64,000 nt of DNA from Numida meleagris (taxonomy: Eukaryota; Chordata; Aves; Galliformes; Numididae), in NCBI RefSeq assembly GCF_002078875.1, contig NC_034412.1:76959458-77023457 (forward strand), in the 5' to 3' direction. The position numbers and the translations under genes were made by a program. The notes below the pieces were generated by a model, which was given only the letters and a program-made list of their open reading frames with translations, was not told the origin of the DNA and ran no database searches. Within the stretch, counting starts at the first letter, position 1; the number at the start of each line of letters is the position of its first letter. Below are positions 46,451-58,940 of this stretch, in pieces.

Positions 46451-49013
46451 GGAGTTCAACTACCTATTAGGGGAAACCGCCATGCCTGTACCCACAGTAT
46501 TACTGTCTGTGTTGTCTTCGACTAGTTTTTCATATTAAACAGTTCTGAGACCTTAGGCAGAGAAGGCTCAGCAACACCTTCTCCATGTTTTAAATGTTCT
46601 TACTGTAAAAGGAGTTTTAGCCCCTATCTTAGGCAAAACATAGCTCATACTGTGGGTAAACGAAAGAAATGCTTATCTGAGGGTTTATGACATATACTCC
46701 GGGTATCTGAACTTTGGTTCAACCTGTATTCCAGTAAAACTGTTCATACTATATGAAACACTTCCAGTTGAAGATATTGAAAGAGACTTGCTAAAGAATA
46801 TTTGTTATAAATGTATCTCGTCTATTATGTAAGGCTGGTAGATGGCTAACGTTTAAAGTAAACAGCTATGTTCATTGTGCAGTAAAATAATTTGGGAGCA
46901 GGTTGAGAATGGTTTGAAAATTATTTGCTAATATTGAACTTCTGTTTCTCAAAATTTTTGTGAAATTTTATCAGGTTGGAATAATATTTCTAGATTCCAC
47001 AAAATGACAGTTTCTTAATTTTTTGGGGGTGGCATTGACCACTACCTCTCTGACCACTCCCAGATGAGGTAGTTGAACAAAGCTCACATGTTTCTAAACT
47101 GGCTGAAACCATGTGAATTCCTTCATAGTAGCTGTGTTAAAAGTCAGAGAGATGTCATTCTTTTGGGTGCAGCATTGTAAGCCTATAGTCCTGCTTAAAA
47201 GGCCTGAAACACCTATGCTTACTATACTGCCCCTTCTGTTTGGATGTTTGTACCTATACGTATTTGTATAAAGCCTATGTTCAACATGGTAGACTTGTCT
47301 ATGTCTTGTTCAGCTGAGATCCTTTTAATTATTATTTTTTCCCAAATTAAGCTGGAAATTCTATAGTAGTTGCTGCATTTTCATAGGTGTATCACATAAA
47401 ATATGGTCTTTCAAACTGTTGTCAATGCAGTCTGTGAGCTTCAGTTCAAGCATGTATATCAATTTTCAAAGCACTACATAAGTTAATGTGAAGGGCTTCT
47501 TCCTTATTTTATTGCTGTGTAGGCCAATATGATTTAATACAGTGATGTGAATATTTATATTAGAAAGAAGTCATGCTGTTTTTTTTTTTTTTATTGCATA
47601 TTCACATGGGAAATACTAACAATATGGAAGTATTTACCTATAAATGCAGCAGCCTGTGAAACTTGCTTAAGACATTTATTTACATTTCTGAGAAGGTTCT
47701 GTGCTGTAGTTTGTCATGTCACTGGTAATATGACATCTGCTATTTTCTTGATTTGTTCACATTCACATTTTAGTTTTGAGGAAAACATATCTAGATGAAC
47801 TTAGAATGTATTAAAGGTTTGGGTGTAGTGAATATATCCAAGAATGCACTTGGAGGATTATATAGCGTTTAATTTTGTATTTAAAGTTAACTTTCAATGC
47901 ATACTGTGGTTCTTTAATGTAGTTTGTTAAAAAACTGTTTAATAGATTGGTTGAAGAAAAAAGCTACTTTGCTGTGATCCTTGTAGTTGAATCATTACAG
48001 TTAATTTTTGAATTTAGGATCTCTGTGTCTTGAGTGACTTCTGGAACATATAAATCTCTTTTCTACTGAGTTTTTCTGCATTGCTGAAAAGTGTATTTTC
48101 TATGGTATTTGAAGCAATGTACTTTAAGGAAGAACTGTTAGTTTCCAAACAATTTTGATGATGATCCCTTTACACGCGTTATTTTCAAGAGTGGCTCAAG
48201 GGTGTTTTCAGTAGGATAAATGTTTTAAGCCCGATTGAAGCTTATAAAACTGAATTGAGTTAATAAGTTTATTATTTTGTAATCTGAATTCTGAATTTTG
48301 GTGACTAACAGCTGTATCTGTTATTAGTTGCTGCTATTCCCTAGTAATGACATCAGAGAAGTGCTGCAAGTAAAATGAGTGATGTGTGCCAGTTCCTGAG
48401 AGGTTCCTTGGCTTGTTGTAGTTCAGTATTTCAAATGGTAGGGGAAAAAATTGTGTAATTTCAGGCAAGCACTTAAGAAGAGTAACAAGATCATTAAACA
48501 GCCTTTCACATAAACAAATGCACTTTGGAGGTTCTGAGAACAACATATTGTCCACCTAATGTAACTTGGGAAGACCTTTGTACATAGTCTCATGCGGGTC
48601 AAGAAATAATAAACGGAAGTAGCAAGTTTATTGTCTCTGCTGCTAAATACTAAGCAAAACAAGTCTTCATTTTAATGTAATTATGTTGGTATACCTTGTT
48701 ATTTTTATGCCTCAAAAATAGTGTTACTTCTGCAATGTTTTTTTTTTTCTTCAGTGCTTTATATTTTTACATACCTTCCCTTTTATTCTAAGTGTACATA
48801 TTTGTATGGGTGAAAGAGCAGCAATCATAGTTGTCCTCTGATGCATACTGTAGGTATAGATGCATGTTCTGTATTTGTGTTGTAAGGGAAGCAACTGCTT
48901 GAAGTAACTGAAATTACAAGGGCATTCCTCATTCTCTATCTGAATAGCTTTTGTTTTAAAAAAATGGGAAAATGCCCGCCCCCAACTTCACCTCAACTGC
49001 ACAACATGAAATC
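46451..49013. other. AT-rich DNA, no gene seen
   Basis: About 2.5 kb with no recognised element. A 14-T run lies at 47579-47592. Open frames are short and unrecognised. Confidence 0.45.
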
Positions 49014-49382
49014 TCTGCCCTCTCTTCCCCCTCCTCTGCCCTCTCTTCCCCCTCCTCTGCCCTCTCTTCCCCCTCCTCTGCCCTCTCTTCCCCCTCCTCT
49101 GCCCTCTNNNNNNNNNNNNNNNNNNNNNNNNNNNNNNNNNNNNNNNNNNNNNNNNNNNNNNNNNNNNNNNNNNNNNNNNNNNNNNNNNNNNNNNNNNNNN
49201 NNNNNNNNNNNNNNNNNNNNNNNNNNNNNNNNNNNNNNNNNNNNNNNNNNNNNNNNNNNNNNNNNNNNNNNNNNNNNNNNNNNNNNNCTCTGCCCTCTCT
49301 TCCCCCTCCTCTGCCCTCTCTTCCCCCTCCTCTGCCCTCTCTTCCCCCTCCTCTGCCCTCTCTTCCCCCTCCTCTGCCCTCT
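49014..49382. repeat. 21-bp minisatellite with assembly gap
   Basis: Tandem copies of a 21-base unit, TCTGCCCTCTCTTCCCCCTC followed by C. About 4.5 near-perfect units are visible before a run of 180 N (49108-49287) and about 4.5 after it. Because 21 is a multiple of three, each frame stays open and gives a 7-residue repeat (for example SALSSPS), which explains the spurious 141- and 147-codon frames. Unit phase before and after the gap differs by 2 bases, so the gap length is probably nominal. The unit is C/T only apart from one G. Confidence 0.97.
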
Positions 49383-49396
49383 GGAATGGTGTGGTG

Positions 49397-49949
49397 AGTC
49401 AGACTAGGGAAGTAATCCTGCCCCTGTACTCAGCACTGGTTAGGCCCCACCTTGAGTGCTGTTCAGTTTTGGGTGCCTCTGTAGAGAAAGGACATTGAGG
49501 TGCTGGAGCAGGTCCAAAGAAGGGTAACAAGGCTTGTGAAGGTCTTGGAGAACATGCCCTACGAGGAGTGATTAAAGAAACTGGGTCTGTTTAGTCTGGG
49601 GAAGAGGTGGCTGAGGAGAGACCTTATTGCTCTCTTCAAGTACCTGAAAGGTGAGTGCAGTGAGAGCAGGTTTGATCTGTTCTCACTGATGACAGGACAA
49701 GGGGAAAAGTTGCACCGGAGAGGTTTGGGTTGGATATCAGGAAAACCTTCTTTACAGAAAGGGTTGCTAGGCACTGGAGTAGTCTTCCCAGGGAGGTGGT
49801 TGAGTCACCATCCCTGAATGTGTTTAAAAATTGTTTGGATATGGTGCCCAGGGACAGGATTTAGCAGTGGGTTGTTACGGTAGTGTGGTTAGGTTGCGGT
49901 TGGATGTGATGATCTTGAAGGTCTTTTCCAACCTGAACAACTATATGAT
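49397..49949 (+). mobile_element. CR1 LINE, sense, 3' part
   Basis: It begins GTCAGACTAGGGAAGTAATC immediately after the minisatellite. It covers distal ORF2 (the complement-free frame is broken, but IVPLYSALV and EYxVQFW-type coding is seen as CCTGTACTCAGCACTGGTTAG and CACCTTGAGTGCTGTTCAG). It then runs through the CR1 3' end TGTTACGGTAGTGTGGTTAG and TTGGATGTGATGATCTTGAA to a short AACTATATGAT tail. This is the same 3' subfamily as copy B at 25.6 kb. Confidence 0.93.
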
Positions 49950-50028
49950 AACATAGCCCACATTCTCTACCGTGATCTGAGACAGCCAGCATGGCTTCAC
50001 CAGGGGCAAATCATGCCTGACTAATCTG

Positions 50029-50280
50029 GTGGCCTTCTATGATGGCGTGATGGCATCAGGGAATGGGAGAAGGGTGGCAGATGTCATGTACCTGGACTTC
50101 TCCAAAGCCTTTGACCTGGTCCCTCACCACATCTTTCTCTCCAAACTGGAGAGGTATGGACTTGGAGGATGGACTGTTCGTTGGATTAAGAACTCGTTGG
50201 CTGGTTGCAGCCAAAGGGTTGTGATCAGTGGTTCTGTGTCAGGGTGGAGGCTGGTCACGAGTCGGGTCACGACTGCCCCC
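50029..50280 (+). pseudogene. CR1 ORF2 RT fragment (fingers, motif A)
   Basis: The frame includes [20 protein letters not shown] (RT motif A with its Asp), [19 protein letters not shown] and [14 protein letters not shown]. The frame shifts at about 50270 because of an inserted duplication, and the next RT block is found in the overlapping frame. Confidence 0.9.
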
Positions 50281-50825
50281 AAGGGTCAGTCTTGGGACTG
50301 GTGCTCTTCAACATCTTTATCAATGACATAGGCAATGGAATCGAGTGCACCCTCAGCAAGTTTGCAGGTGACACCAAGCTGAGCGGTGCAGTTGATACAC
50401 TGGAGGGAAGGGAAGCCATCCAGAGGGACGTGGACAGGCTGGAGAAGTGGGCCCATGTGAACCTAATGAGGTTCAACAAGCCCAAATGCGAGGTGCTGCA
50501 CTTGGGCCAGGGCAATCCCAGGTATTTATACAAACTGGGGGAAGAATTCCTTGAGAGTAGCCCTGTGGAGAAGAACTTGGGGATCTTGGTGGACGAGAAG
50601 CTGGACATGAGCCAGCAGTGTGCATTGGCAGCCTGGAAGTCCAACTATGTTCTGGGCTGCATTAAAAGAAGAGTGGCCATTAGGGAGAGGGAGGTGATTG
50701 TCCCCCTCTACTCGGCTCTTGTGAGGCCCCATTTGGAGTACTGTGTCCAGGCCTGGGGCCCCCAGTACAAGGAAGATGCAGAGCTCTTGGAGCGGGATCA
50801 GAGGGCTGGAGCACCTCTCCTATGA
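50270..50825 (+). pseudogene. CR1 ORF2 RT/C-terminal fragment with FAGD
   Basis: The continuing ORF2 frame contains [58 protein letters not shown], then the downstream [20 protein letters not shown] region. The catalytic FADD has become FAGD (codon 50367-50369 is GGT), so this RT could not work even if the frame were mended. It runs out of frame near 50800 (LLERDQRAG). Confidence 0.9.
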
Positions 50826-51203
50826 GGAAAGGTTGAGGAAAATGGGTTTGTTCAGCTTGAGGAAAAGAAGGCTCTGGAGAGACCTCACTGTGGCCTTCCA
50901 GTACTTGAAGGGAGCGTATAAACAGGAGGGGGAATGATAGAACAAGGGGGAGTAGTTTTAAACTGAGACGGGAGATTTAGGTTAGATATTAGGAGGAAGT
51001 TTTTCACTCAGAGGGTGATGACGCACTGGAAGAGGTTGTCAAAGGACATTGTGGATGCCCCATTCCTGGAGGCATTCAAGGCGAGGCTGGATGTGGCTCT
51101 GGGCAGTCTGGTCTAGTGGTTGGCAACCCTGCACTCAGCAGGGGGGTTGAAACTCGATGATCTTTGAGGTCCTTTTCAACCCAGGCCATTCTGTGATTCT
51201 ATG

Positions 51204-51970
51204 AACATAAAGTGAATCAGAAAAATCCTGAGCCCATACACAGTCGAACCAGTTCAAAGCCTTTAGACTTTTACTAGTAGTGGTTTTAAAAAAAAAAAAA
51301 AATCACATTTACTGGCTTATATTTAAGCATTCTAATTTCTGAACTGACAGTTGCAAATGTGATCTGTGTAAGCTCTGTGTTAACACAGATGGAACGGTCA
51401 AAATTTCTAAAATTGCTTAATGGTTGCTCTGCTAAGAGTTTCCTAGCTAATTGTATGGTTATGTTTTAAGTCCAGCGCAACTGCATACAACTTGTCTGCA
51501 AATACAGAGGATTCATGCTGATCATTAAAATAGGATCTCCTGTGCTGCAAAGTGAGTTCTGAGGGTGGAGTTTTGCATTGCTTTTGTTGAGTCCTGCAGA
51601 AATTTCTGTGGAAATGTTACTGTACATTTTCTGTGGGTAAGAAGTGTAGCTGTCGACATTTTTCATGATGATCAGTCATGAAATAGAATATAGTGTAAAT
51701 TCTGTCCATCCTCATTAGGTGTTTTGTAGCAAGTGTCAGGACTAGCTGTGTAAAGTGCACCTTCACTAGCTCAGTAAAGATGTCATCATCAAAGTTGCCA
51801 ACAGATTCCAAAGTACTCTGGGCTGAAGAAGCTTTGCTAGTGCAGTTATTTTTTTAAAGGAGCAAAGGTGGAAAGAAACCAGTGATTCATTAATGTAAGT
51901 TTTCTTAGGAATATTACTCCATGGCAATGATCGTGCAGTCACATTTAAAATAAATATATTAATTATTTTT
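51204..51970. other. AT-rich spacer, nothing recognised
   Basis: About 770 bases with no recognised element. A 14-16 base A-run lies near 51287-51302. Confidence 0.45.
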
Positions 51971-52499
51971 GGTTGCTTCAAAAGTAATGTCTTCTATTTA
52001 TTTCCCCATAAACCACAACAGATACAAAGAGCACAATGACACGATTTAATAGGAAAAGTTATCAAATACAAAGCGCAGCTTTTCAACAGGGTCACTACCA
52101 TTAGCCATTTTGCTCAGATGGGCTGAACGAGATGTGCTTCATTTTGTTGTGTGACAGCTGTGTGGAACAGGGCATGTCTTTCATGTTGCTGTTTCCACCG
52201 CTGAAACCCACCACATCACTGTGCTGACATCCACTGTTTGGTCTCCAGAAACATTCAGCAAGTGTCAATGAATGCCAGTGGGTGCAAGTTTCTTGCATGA
52301 AGGAATTCAGTGGTATGTTTGCTTCATATCCAATTCCATGTCAGGTGCAGTGTTGTGAGTCTGCCCCTCTGCTGCCATCTATCTCTTGGCAACAAATATA
52401 ATGAAATGTTGGCGGGAAGGTTCACCCTCTACTGTCATACCGCCTCTGACATTGTGGTCTAACGTAATAAAATAGGAGCGATTGCTTTCAGAGCAACGT
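51971..52499 (-). mobile_element. Non-autonomous mariner, type B
   Basis: A 529-base element with left end GGTTGCTTCAAAAGTAATGT and right end (complement) GTTGCTCTGAAAGCAATCG. The flanking TA pair is no longer recognisable. Internally it is like the copy at 29.1 kb, with GATGGGCTGAACGAGATGTG and TTTCATGTTGCTGTTTCCAC. The transposase start codon has become CTG (the complement reads CACTGCACC where other copies have AAATGGC). The minus-strand frame 52101-52298 contains SGGNSNMKDMP, the sequence just after the first helix-turn-helix. Confidence 0.9.
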
Positions 52500-53060
52500 C
52501 ACATATACACAAGGAACGCATTCAGATGACATCTTATTTCCCGTATTCTTTTGTGTATGCGTGTGATCTCATACTGATAGGTCTTTGGGATATGGAACAA
52601 ATAACCCTAAAGAGTATTCACCAAAATGTCAATATATCTTACAAAAAATAATCCTTACCATGCATATTTACCATTTTAATTGCTGTGTGCTCCACAGTTG
52701 CATATAATGACCTTTTCTATTTAATTTACAAACAAGCTGTGATTAATTGAAGTTTAATATACTCTACCAGTCATGTTTGTGCTTTTGAAAAGCACAATCA
52801 CTCATAAAGGGAAGTGTTTCTAATCTTTTCTGTATTTTAAAAGGCTTCTGCAAAGCATGATAAAGCTCTGTTTATAACTTTATTTTTAATTTCTCAAGAA
52901 CAACAAGCAAAAAAATTATGAATCAGAAAGAAGATAAAGGATCACTGCTTATACTAATGAGTTCGTTGAAAGTTTTGAATGTGTTTCATCATCTAGAAAT
53001 CTCTTAATGACTCCTACTCCTCCAATAAGTAATATTTTTTTTTCAGATCTCTAAAAAAAA
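52500..53060. other. AT-rich spacer, nothing recognised
   Basis: About 560 bases without a recognisable feature. Confidence 0.45.
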
Positions 53061-53124
53061 TCATAAGATCACAGAATATCCTGTGTTGGAGAGGGACCCA
53101 CAAGAATCATTGAGTCCAATTCCT
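53061..53124 (-). mobile_element. CR1 3' tail fragment, antisense
   Basis: Short reversed CR1 tail: TCATAAGATCACAGAATATC, TGTTGGAGAGGGACCC and TCATTGAGTCCAATTCC. No ORF2 sequence is attached. Confidence 0.75.
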
Positions 53125-56060
53125 AAATATATGTACAGCATGACTAATATGCTGTGAATAAGTAGCGTTCAGCCATGAAATGCTCAAGAACCACTGTTGT
53201 GTCACAGAGATTCAGGATAGTTTCCTGATACTGCAACAGAGTCTGCAAAGTTGATAGCTCCAGTGGTTTGCAGAAAAAATACATATATGTATATGTATAT
53301 ATGTCTTCTTTCCTATTTCTGTTGGTGATACAAAAACAATAAAAAACAATAACATACACAAACTATGCATGAGATGTTTACTGTGAGTGTTTCCTGATTC
53401 TCAGAAGGTGTATATAATTCAGCACTTCCTGATTTCTTCAACAGAAATGAAGCATGGAGAGAACATCAGAAACAATTACCTGTAATTTCATAGCAATTAG
53501 ATGGGATAACATATTTCTCACAACATACAGTGTGATGTTCCTTTGAATATTCTGTAATGTCATTTTCTTCGTTTTATTTTTTAGTGGATTCAAAATGAAC
53601 AGTTACACTGTTCTGTTTCTGACACAAAGGACAAAATTGTAAGCATTTTTGCTTAGCTGAAATCTACATTTGACTTTGGTAATGTAATTGTACCATGGAG
53701 GGTTCTCAGAGTTGTATGATGTCTCACTAGCTCATAGGCTGTGACTCTTGTCACCTTTCTTAAAGAGGAAGGACAGTCAGTTGCTGAGAATTTTTTCAGC
53801 CCTCTAATTGGAATGCAAAATAATTCTTACTGCTGAAGGGATAAAGGCTAAGATTTTTACTTGGGAAGTTGCAGCTGAGGGAATGCATCTACTTAGAGAA
53901 AATGCTACATAAAGGATTATGAGAGGCTCTACACTGCCATTATTTTTGAAGTGTACGACAAAGACCTTTTTCTCTCAGTCTTAAAAAGCTTCATTTTTTT
54001 CCATGCAAGGACAGAGTTGTTGCTTTAGTTGTGCAAGAAACCCCCAGTCATGACATTCTGTGATTGTACTTGGAGATGATCCAAATTAAAAAGGCAACAG
54101 GTGCTATTGAAGTGAATATAAAATCACTGGAATTCTTGTGATGAATTACTCTTTTATTTGAAAGAGTTTTGAGGCCATGTCGATATATTAAAACTTGCTA
54201 TTGCCATGTGACTTTTTGTAGCAAGAGTACTTATTTGTGTTATGAAATACAGAAGTCAGCACTCCTGTTTTTGCAGTGCAATTCCAGATTACCTTATGAG
54301 AGTCTCAGGAGTGGGGAGGGACTGGAGAAATGCAGACAAACACTTCTGATGATATTCATTACCTTTACTAATGGTTACACACTGTGCTGAATCTGTAAGG
54401 AAGCAAAACAATGTTGTTTAAATTATGCGATGCTGCTGTTAGTTATGAAACAGCAGTTAAAGAGCTGCTAGAATATTTTGACAGTGGAGCAGCAAGGGGG
54501 AAAACAATTTAGAAAATAATTGTGAGGCTAAATAAGCATCACCTGTCCTGAATGGCAGTTAGAGAGGTTTTGTGATTTATCTGTGCTTAGAAAAAAGATA
54601 CCTGCACAAAGAATAGATAAATTTATAAGGCCTGTGCGAGAAATCCATTGAGCATAGATTTTTAATGAGAATAGGGCACCATTTACTATGCTTATTCCAA
54701 TTTATTTTTTTATACCAAACTGGAATAGGATTTAAAACTTCCGAAATTATGGGGAGTGAGCCTGTATGTTTACTTCTGTACTTTTTCAAAAACATCTTTG
54801 CCTAAGTATGCAATATAAGGAAAGTTCCTAGATGTATTATTACCATGTGTTTGAGAATTTCATTTTTGTAGCTTATTTATTCCCATCCATAGTAGGAGTT
54901 CCTACCTACTCAGAGGGTGGCCTTAGCTAATTTAGCACAGCTGAAGCAGCAGGAATCATCAGTGCATCTGGGGAGTCAGAGGGAGAGGTAAAAGTGAATA
55001 TGCAGCTGCTACACCAAGAGAAGAGGTATCAGGTACCTGCTGTGATGTTCAGCCTTTTTAGGTCTCTAGCACATGCACACATGACAGCAGGACATCTTCA
55101 GAATGAGAGTATGAATGAGCACTCCCATATGGTGATAGCACACGAAAGTAAATATTCCAGGCAAGACTTCAGCAAAAATCACTCCTAGAGTAGTTACGTG
55201 GTGCAGACAGCCTGTTCTGCAGTTCTTCTGTACAGCTCAGGATTTAATTGTTGTTATACCAATCAGCTAACCTAAACTGAGTAACTCTATGATAGGCAGT
55301 TTGTTCTATGTTGAAACATGGATTAAGAAAGCTTTAAAAAAAAAAATCTGAATTTTGTGACTCTCTTGAGCTATATTTTGAGGTTATGGATTCTTTCCAC
55401 TTAACACCAAGATCGGTTTCTTTGCACTTTTTAGTGAATTTCCTAGGTCAAGTCTGTTTAAGAGAAACTTGTGTGTTTTTTTTTTTTTTTCTTTTTTGCA
55501 GCTTACTAGTTATCTTCTGGACTAGAAGTGAAATGAAAAAAAAGAAAACAAAGAAAACAATACGCATGACATTCAACTGTTACAAATAACGGATATTTCC
55601 ATTATTCTTTTCTTGTCCTCTCTATGACCCTCACTCCTTTAGTAACCAGAACACAAATATTCGATCATGTTAAAATTAGAAATGAACTTTCGAACCTTCA
55701 GTGCTGAAAATTAATAAAACGGCTCTGTCCTCTTTCACTGACACAATAAATGATATAATGCCAGTAAGAAGAAATTGCATAGCAGAATGATTTTGAGTTA
55801 GAAGGATTGCACTGCACCAGCAAACACACTGTAGTTAGAGTAATCCTATTAAGAAGAAGTATGAATGAAGGCATTTGTTAAGCCAGTATACATGCAGGAA
55901 GATGAAATAACCCTGTATTGGTTTCAAAGCGTAGCCTTATTTTGGATTTAATCATGCTGTTACCTCTTTGGAATGTATCCAGCTCTGTTCTTAATATGCT
56001 AATTAGAAATCTCTTCCCCTAAGGTAACTTTAAAACTGTTTCTATCTTAAAGTTTCTTTC
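53125..56060. other. AT-rich DNA, no gene seen
   Basis: About 2.9 kb with no recognised repeat or exon. A short ATATGT-rich run lies at about 53281-53304. Confidence 0.45.
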
Positions 56061-56135
56061 TGTGTGTGTGTATATATTATATGTGTGTATATATATATAT
56101 TGTGTGTGTGTGTGTGTATATAAATATACACACAC
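56061..56135. repeat. (TG)n/(TA)n dinucleotide repeat with hairpin
   Basis: A 75-base stretch that alternates TG and TA blocks. The last part forms a perfect inverted repeat with 12-base arms (56110-56121 and 56124-56135) and a 2-base loop, so it can extrude as a hairpin. Confidence 0.93.
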
Positions 56136-56178
56136 TGTATCATACAGTACAGTATACTTAGGATCTGAAGTAATGGCA

Positions 56179-56430
56179 TGGAGCTTTGTCAGGGGAGTGT
56201 CAGGTGTTGATTAGGAAAAGATTCTTCACCAGAGAATGGTTGGGCATTGGCAGAGGCTCCCCAGGGCAGTGGTCACAAGCTCAAACTGCCAGAGTTCAAG
56301 AGGTGTTTTGACAATACCCCCAAATATAGACTTTGAATTTTGTGTGGTACTGTATGGAGCTAGGAGTTGGACTCCATCATCTGCGTGGGTCCCTTCCAAC
56401 TTGATGGTATTCTGGGATTCTGTGATTCTT
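56179..56430 (+). mobile_element. CR1 LINE 3' fragment, sense
   Basis: The 3' end of a CR1: GGAAAAGATTCTTCACCAGA, GAGGCTCCCCAGGGCAGTGG, TTTTGACAATACC, GAGCTAGGAGTTGGACTCCA, GGTCCCTTCCAACTTG and the tail TTCTGGGATTCTGTGATTCT. This 3' type (with CCCAGGGCAGTGGTCACA) is different from every other copy in the window. Confidence 0.93.
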
Positions 56431-58787
56431 TGTTAACCTACATCTATCTGTACAGGTTGCTCAGCTGGAGAGTTTGGTTGATTTATTTAATTCTGCATCT
56501 ATTCATGCCTTTCCAGATTAACTGAAAATTAACGTTCTTCTAAACTGAGCCAAGAAGCAGAACATCAGTTTTATTTTGTAGGAAGTCACTAATAAATTTC
56601 AGTGTGAGATCTTATGGAAGGGAAAACTACCCTCTAAAACTTAACAGTTCTTATTGTCTTATGCTTTTGCATCAAAATTTGATTTACTTCAGTATCCATA
56701 AATTTTATGTAGTCTGCACTACTAACTGCATTTTTTATACTTTCTCTTTTTAGATATCTCAGGGCCAAAAGGGAAAGGAATAAATACAGTGTTCTGTAAC
56801 ACTATCATCTTCCTGTTACCAAGGAATAAGGTCATCTTCTGATGATCATCTGTCCTGATAGTCTTATTAGTACAGTGACTTTCTGGTCTTCTTGCAAACA
56901 ATGGATCCATTAATGTTTCATAGCTGTAGTGTTCCTGGTTATTAATGGAGACCATTCATTCAAACCCTCTTCTGTTTTTTTTTCTAATGCTTTTTCTTTC
57001 TCCTTCTTGGCCCCTCCCATGCACACAGTTCGGTTTACATTTCAATCATAGCATCTTGTCTACTTTTGTGATTATGAACAAGGTTTGTTCGCAAGTTTAT
57101 TTTGGTATTGATGCATTTTTATTAAAGCTTTTGTGAGTCATTACAAACTTAAGTTGCTTATCTAACAATACTCAGATCTAGGGAGGGGGAACTAGGAGTT
57201 TAATTCCTCAATCTGTTAATCCGTATTTATGAGGTAGGAATAAAGGATATGAAAGTCATAGTTTGCTTTACACCGGCCAGACTCTTATATTAGTACTTAT
57301 ATGTATTGTATTTATTTATTGTATTCATACTATTTGCTACTACTTATTTGGGTTACAGGATTCTGCCAGGAGCCTAACAAACATCTGTCTCTGTAAGTTT
57401 CCAATGTCTGGGTGCAATAAGATGCAGGTAGTTTTAATCTTGCCAGGAAATTTTCTCCCTCACTGCCCATGCCTTAGTTTCTGCCAGTGGCACTTCCCAG
57501 CAGGTAGGGTGCTCCAACACAGTTCAGTCAGATAACTAGTACTGATTCAATTTTCAAATCAAATCTTTCTCTATCCCTTCTCCAAATTACGTCCTGCTGC
57601 TTTTTCTTTCCTCCATCACTACAAATGTTGTCCACAGTTTCCTCGTGAATCTTCTGCTGTATTTGGCTTGCAGTCTTTTCCTGTGGACTTACATTTGTCC
57701 TCTTACTTACATTTCTTTCTTAGTAGGAAATGGCACCCACTATCTGAAATAATGTCTGGACAGATACTTGCTAAATTCTTACACTTAGGTCTTGTTTTAC
57801 ACTGCTTTTCATACATTATTTTCAAGAATTTTTAGAGAAATTACATAAAAAGCCAAGAAATCAAGTAAGAAATTAAATTATGGTGACAGGGTGGCTGGGA
57901 GTATTAGTTCTGCATGGATAAAGGATCATCTCAGGGTGCAGTGTTACTGAGACAGATTGGGTTATAAAATGCAGTCTCGAAGATTTAAACAGAGAATTAC
58001 CTGGGAATAAGTTTACATAAATCTTTGATTTATGAAAAATCTGAGAAATATAATACAGTTGCCATCCTACGTTTTGAAAATTCATTTTCTTCTTAAAATG
58101 TTGTCTGGAAATTATCTTAGTGAGTTTATTTTTAACTTACATTGTACATATCTTACCATTAATTCTTCATTTAAAATGACTACTTGTTTGTGACAACTCT
58201 GTTCAAAACTAAATGTGGGAGATGAAACTGGGAGAAATGTTTTTAGATTACTTGGGAGTCCGTGTTCATCTGTTGCTACCATTGCAACCATCTGCTTCAA
58301 ATAAATTGGCTAATAATTTTCTTTTAGACTAGCTCACATTTTAAAATTCATTTTCTGTTGACTTCTAGGGATGGATTGTGCTACTCTCAGGCAACTGCTG
58401 TCATTCAGTTTTTTTTTTTATTTTATAGAAAAATCTACACCTTCAGTATTAATGAAAATCTTGAGAGGAATGTCCGGTCAGAAATAGCACAAATGCTATG
58501 GAAATTCAGCATATCTTTTTCATGACTCTGATCAGTGTTAGAAAATCAGAATTTGTTTTCAAACATTTCCTATAAATACTTATTAAATCAGCGATGATCT
58601 GTGGATTTTGTCATTGTGGAAGCTCGTTCTAGTTATACATACCTGAAATGTTGTGACTGATAATTGTCAGAGAGCAAAAAAAAATACTTTAAATATGGAA
58701 ATTATTATTGTCTGTCCTATGCTGCCAAATTAATGAGAATTATTGTAGATATTTATGATTATAAGCTTATTGATTTACTATGTCTAA
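56431..58787. other. AT-rich DNA, no gene seen
   Basis: About 2.4 kb without a recognised element or exon. The open frame at 57263-57535 is not recognised. Confidence 0.45.
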
Positions 58788-58940
58788 AAAATAATGGAAT
58801 AATTTAGGTTGGAAAAATTCTTTAAGATAATCAGTTCCTACCGTCAACCTGATGTCCTGAGTCCCTTCACTCTCCATGTCTCTTAGTGCCACGTCCATAG
58901 GTCTTTTAAATACCTGCAGGGTCTTCAGCAGTACTCACAA
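58788..58940 (-). mobile_element. CR1 3' fragment, antisense
   Basis: Reversed CR1 3' end: TTTAGGTTGGAAAAATTCTT, AAGATAATCAGTTCCTACCG, TCAACCTGATGTCCTGAGTC, TCTTAGTGCCACGTCCATAG and TTTTAAATACCTGCAGGG. It is old and diverged. The far end is approximate. Confidence 0.82.

Larger units (their letters stand above)
49950..51203 (+). mobile_element. CR1 LINE, sense, RT region to tail
   Basis: This copy starts directly at the end of the previous CR1. Its RT segment reads [20 protein letters not shown] and later [16 protein letters not shown]. It ends AGGCCATTCTGTGATTCTATG at 51183-51203. The coding region is broken near 50265-50280, where GGTCACGAGTCGGGTCACGA is a small duplication. In the catalytic box the first Asp is replaced by Gly (FAGD at 50361-50372). 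The 3' end differs from the preceding copy, so the two are separate insertions. Confidence 0.94.

Noticed and set aside
49014..49382. Regular 21-base repeats as a CRISPR array
   Set aside because: There are no unique spacers, the units are directly tandem, and the genome is a vertebrate.
48964..49407. 147- and 141-codon open frames across the N gap
   Set aside because: They are produced by the 21-base minisatellite (a multiple of three) and by translating Ns. No start context or family supports a protein.
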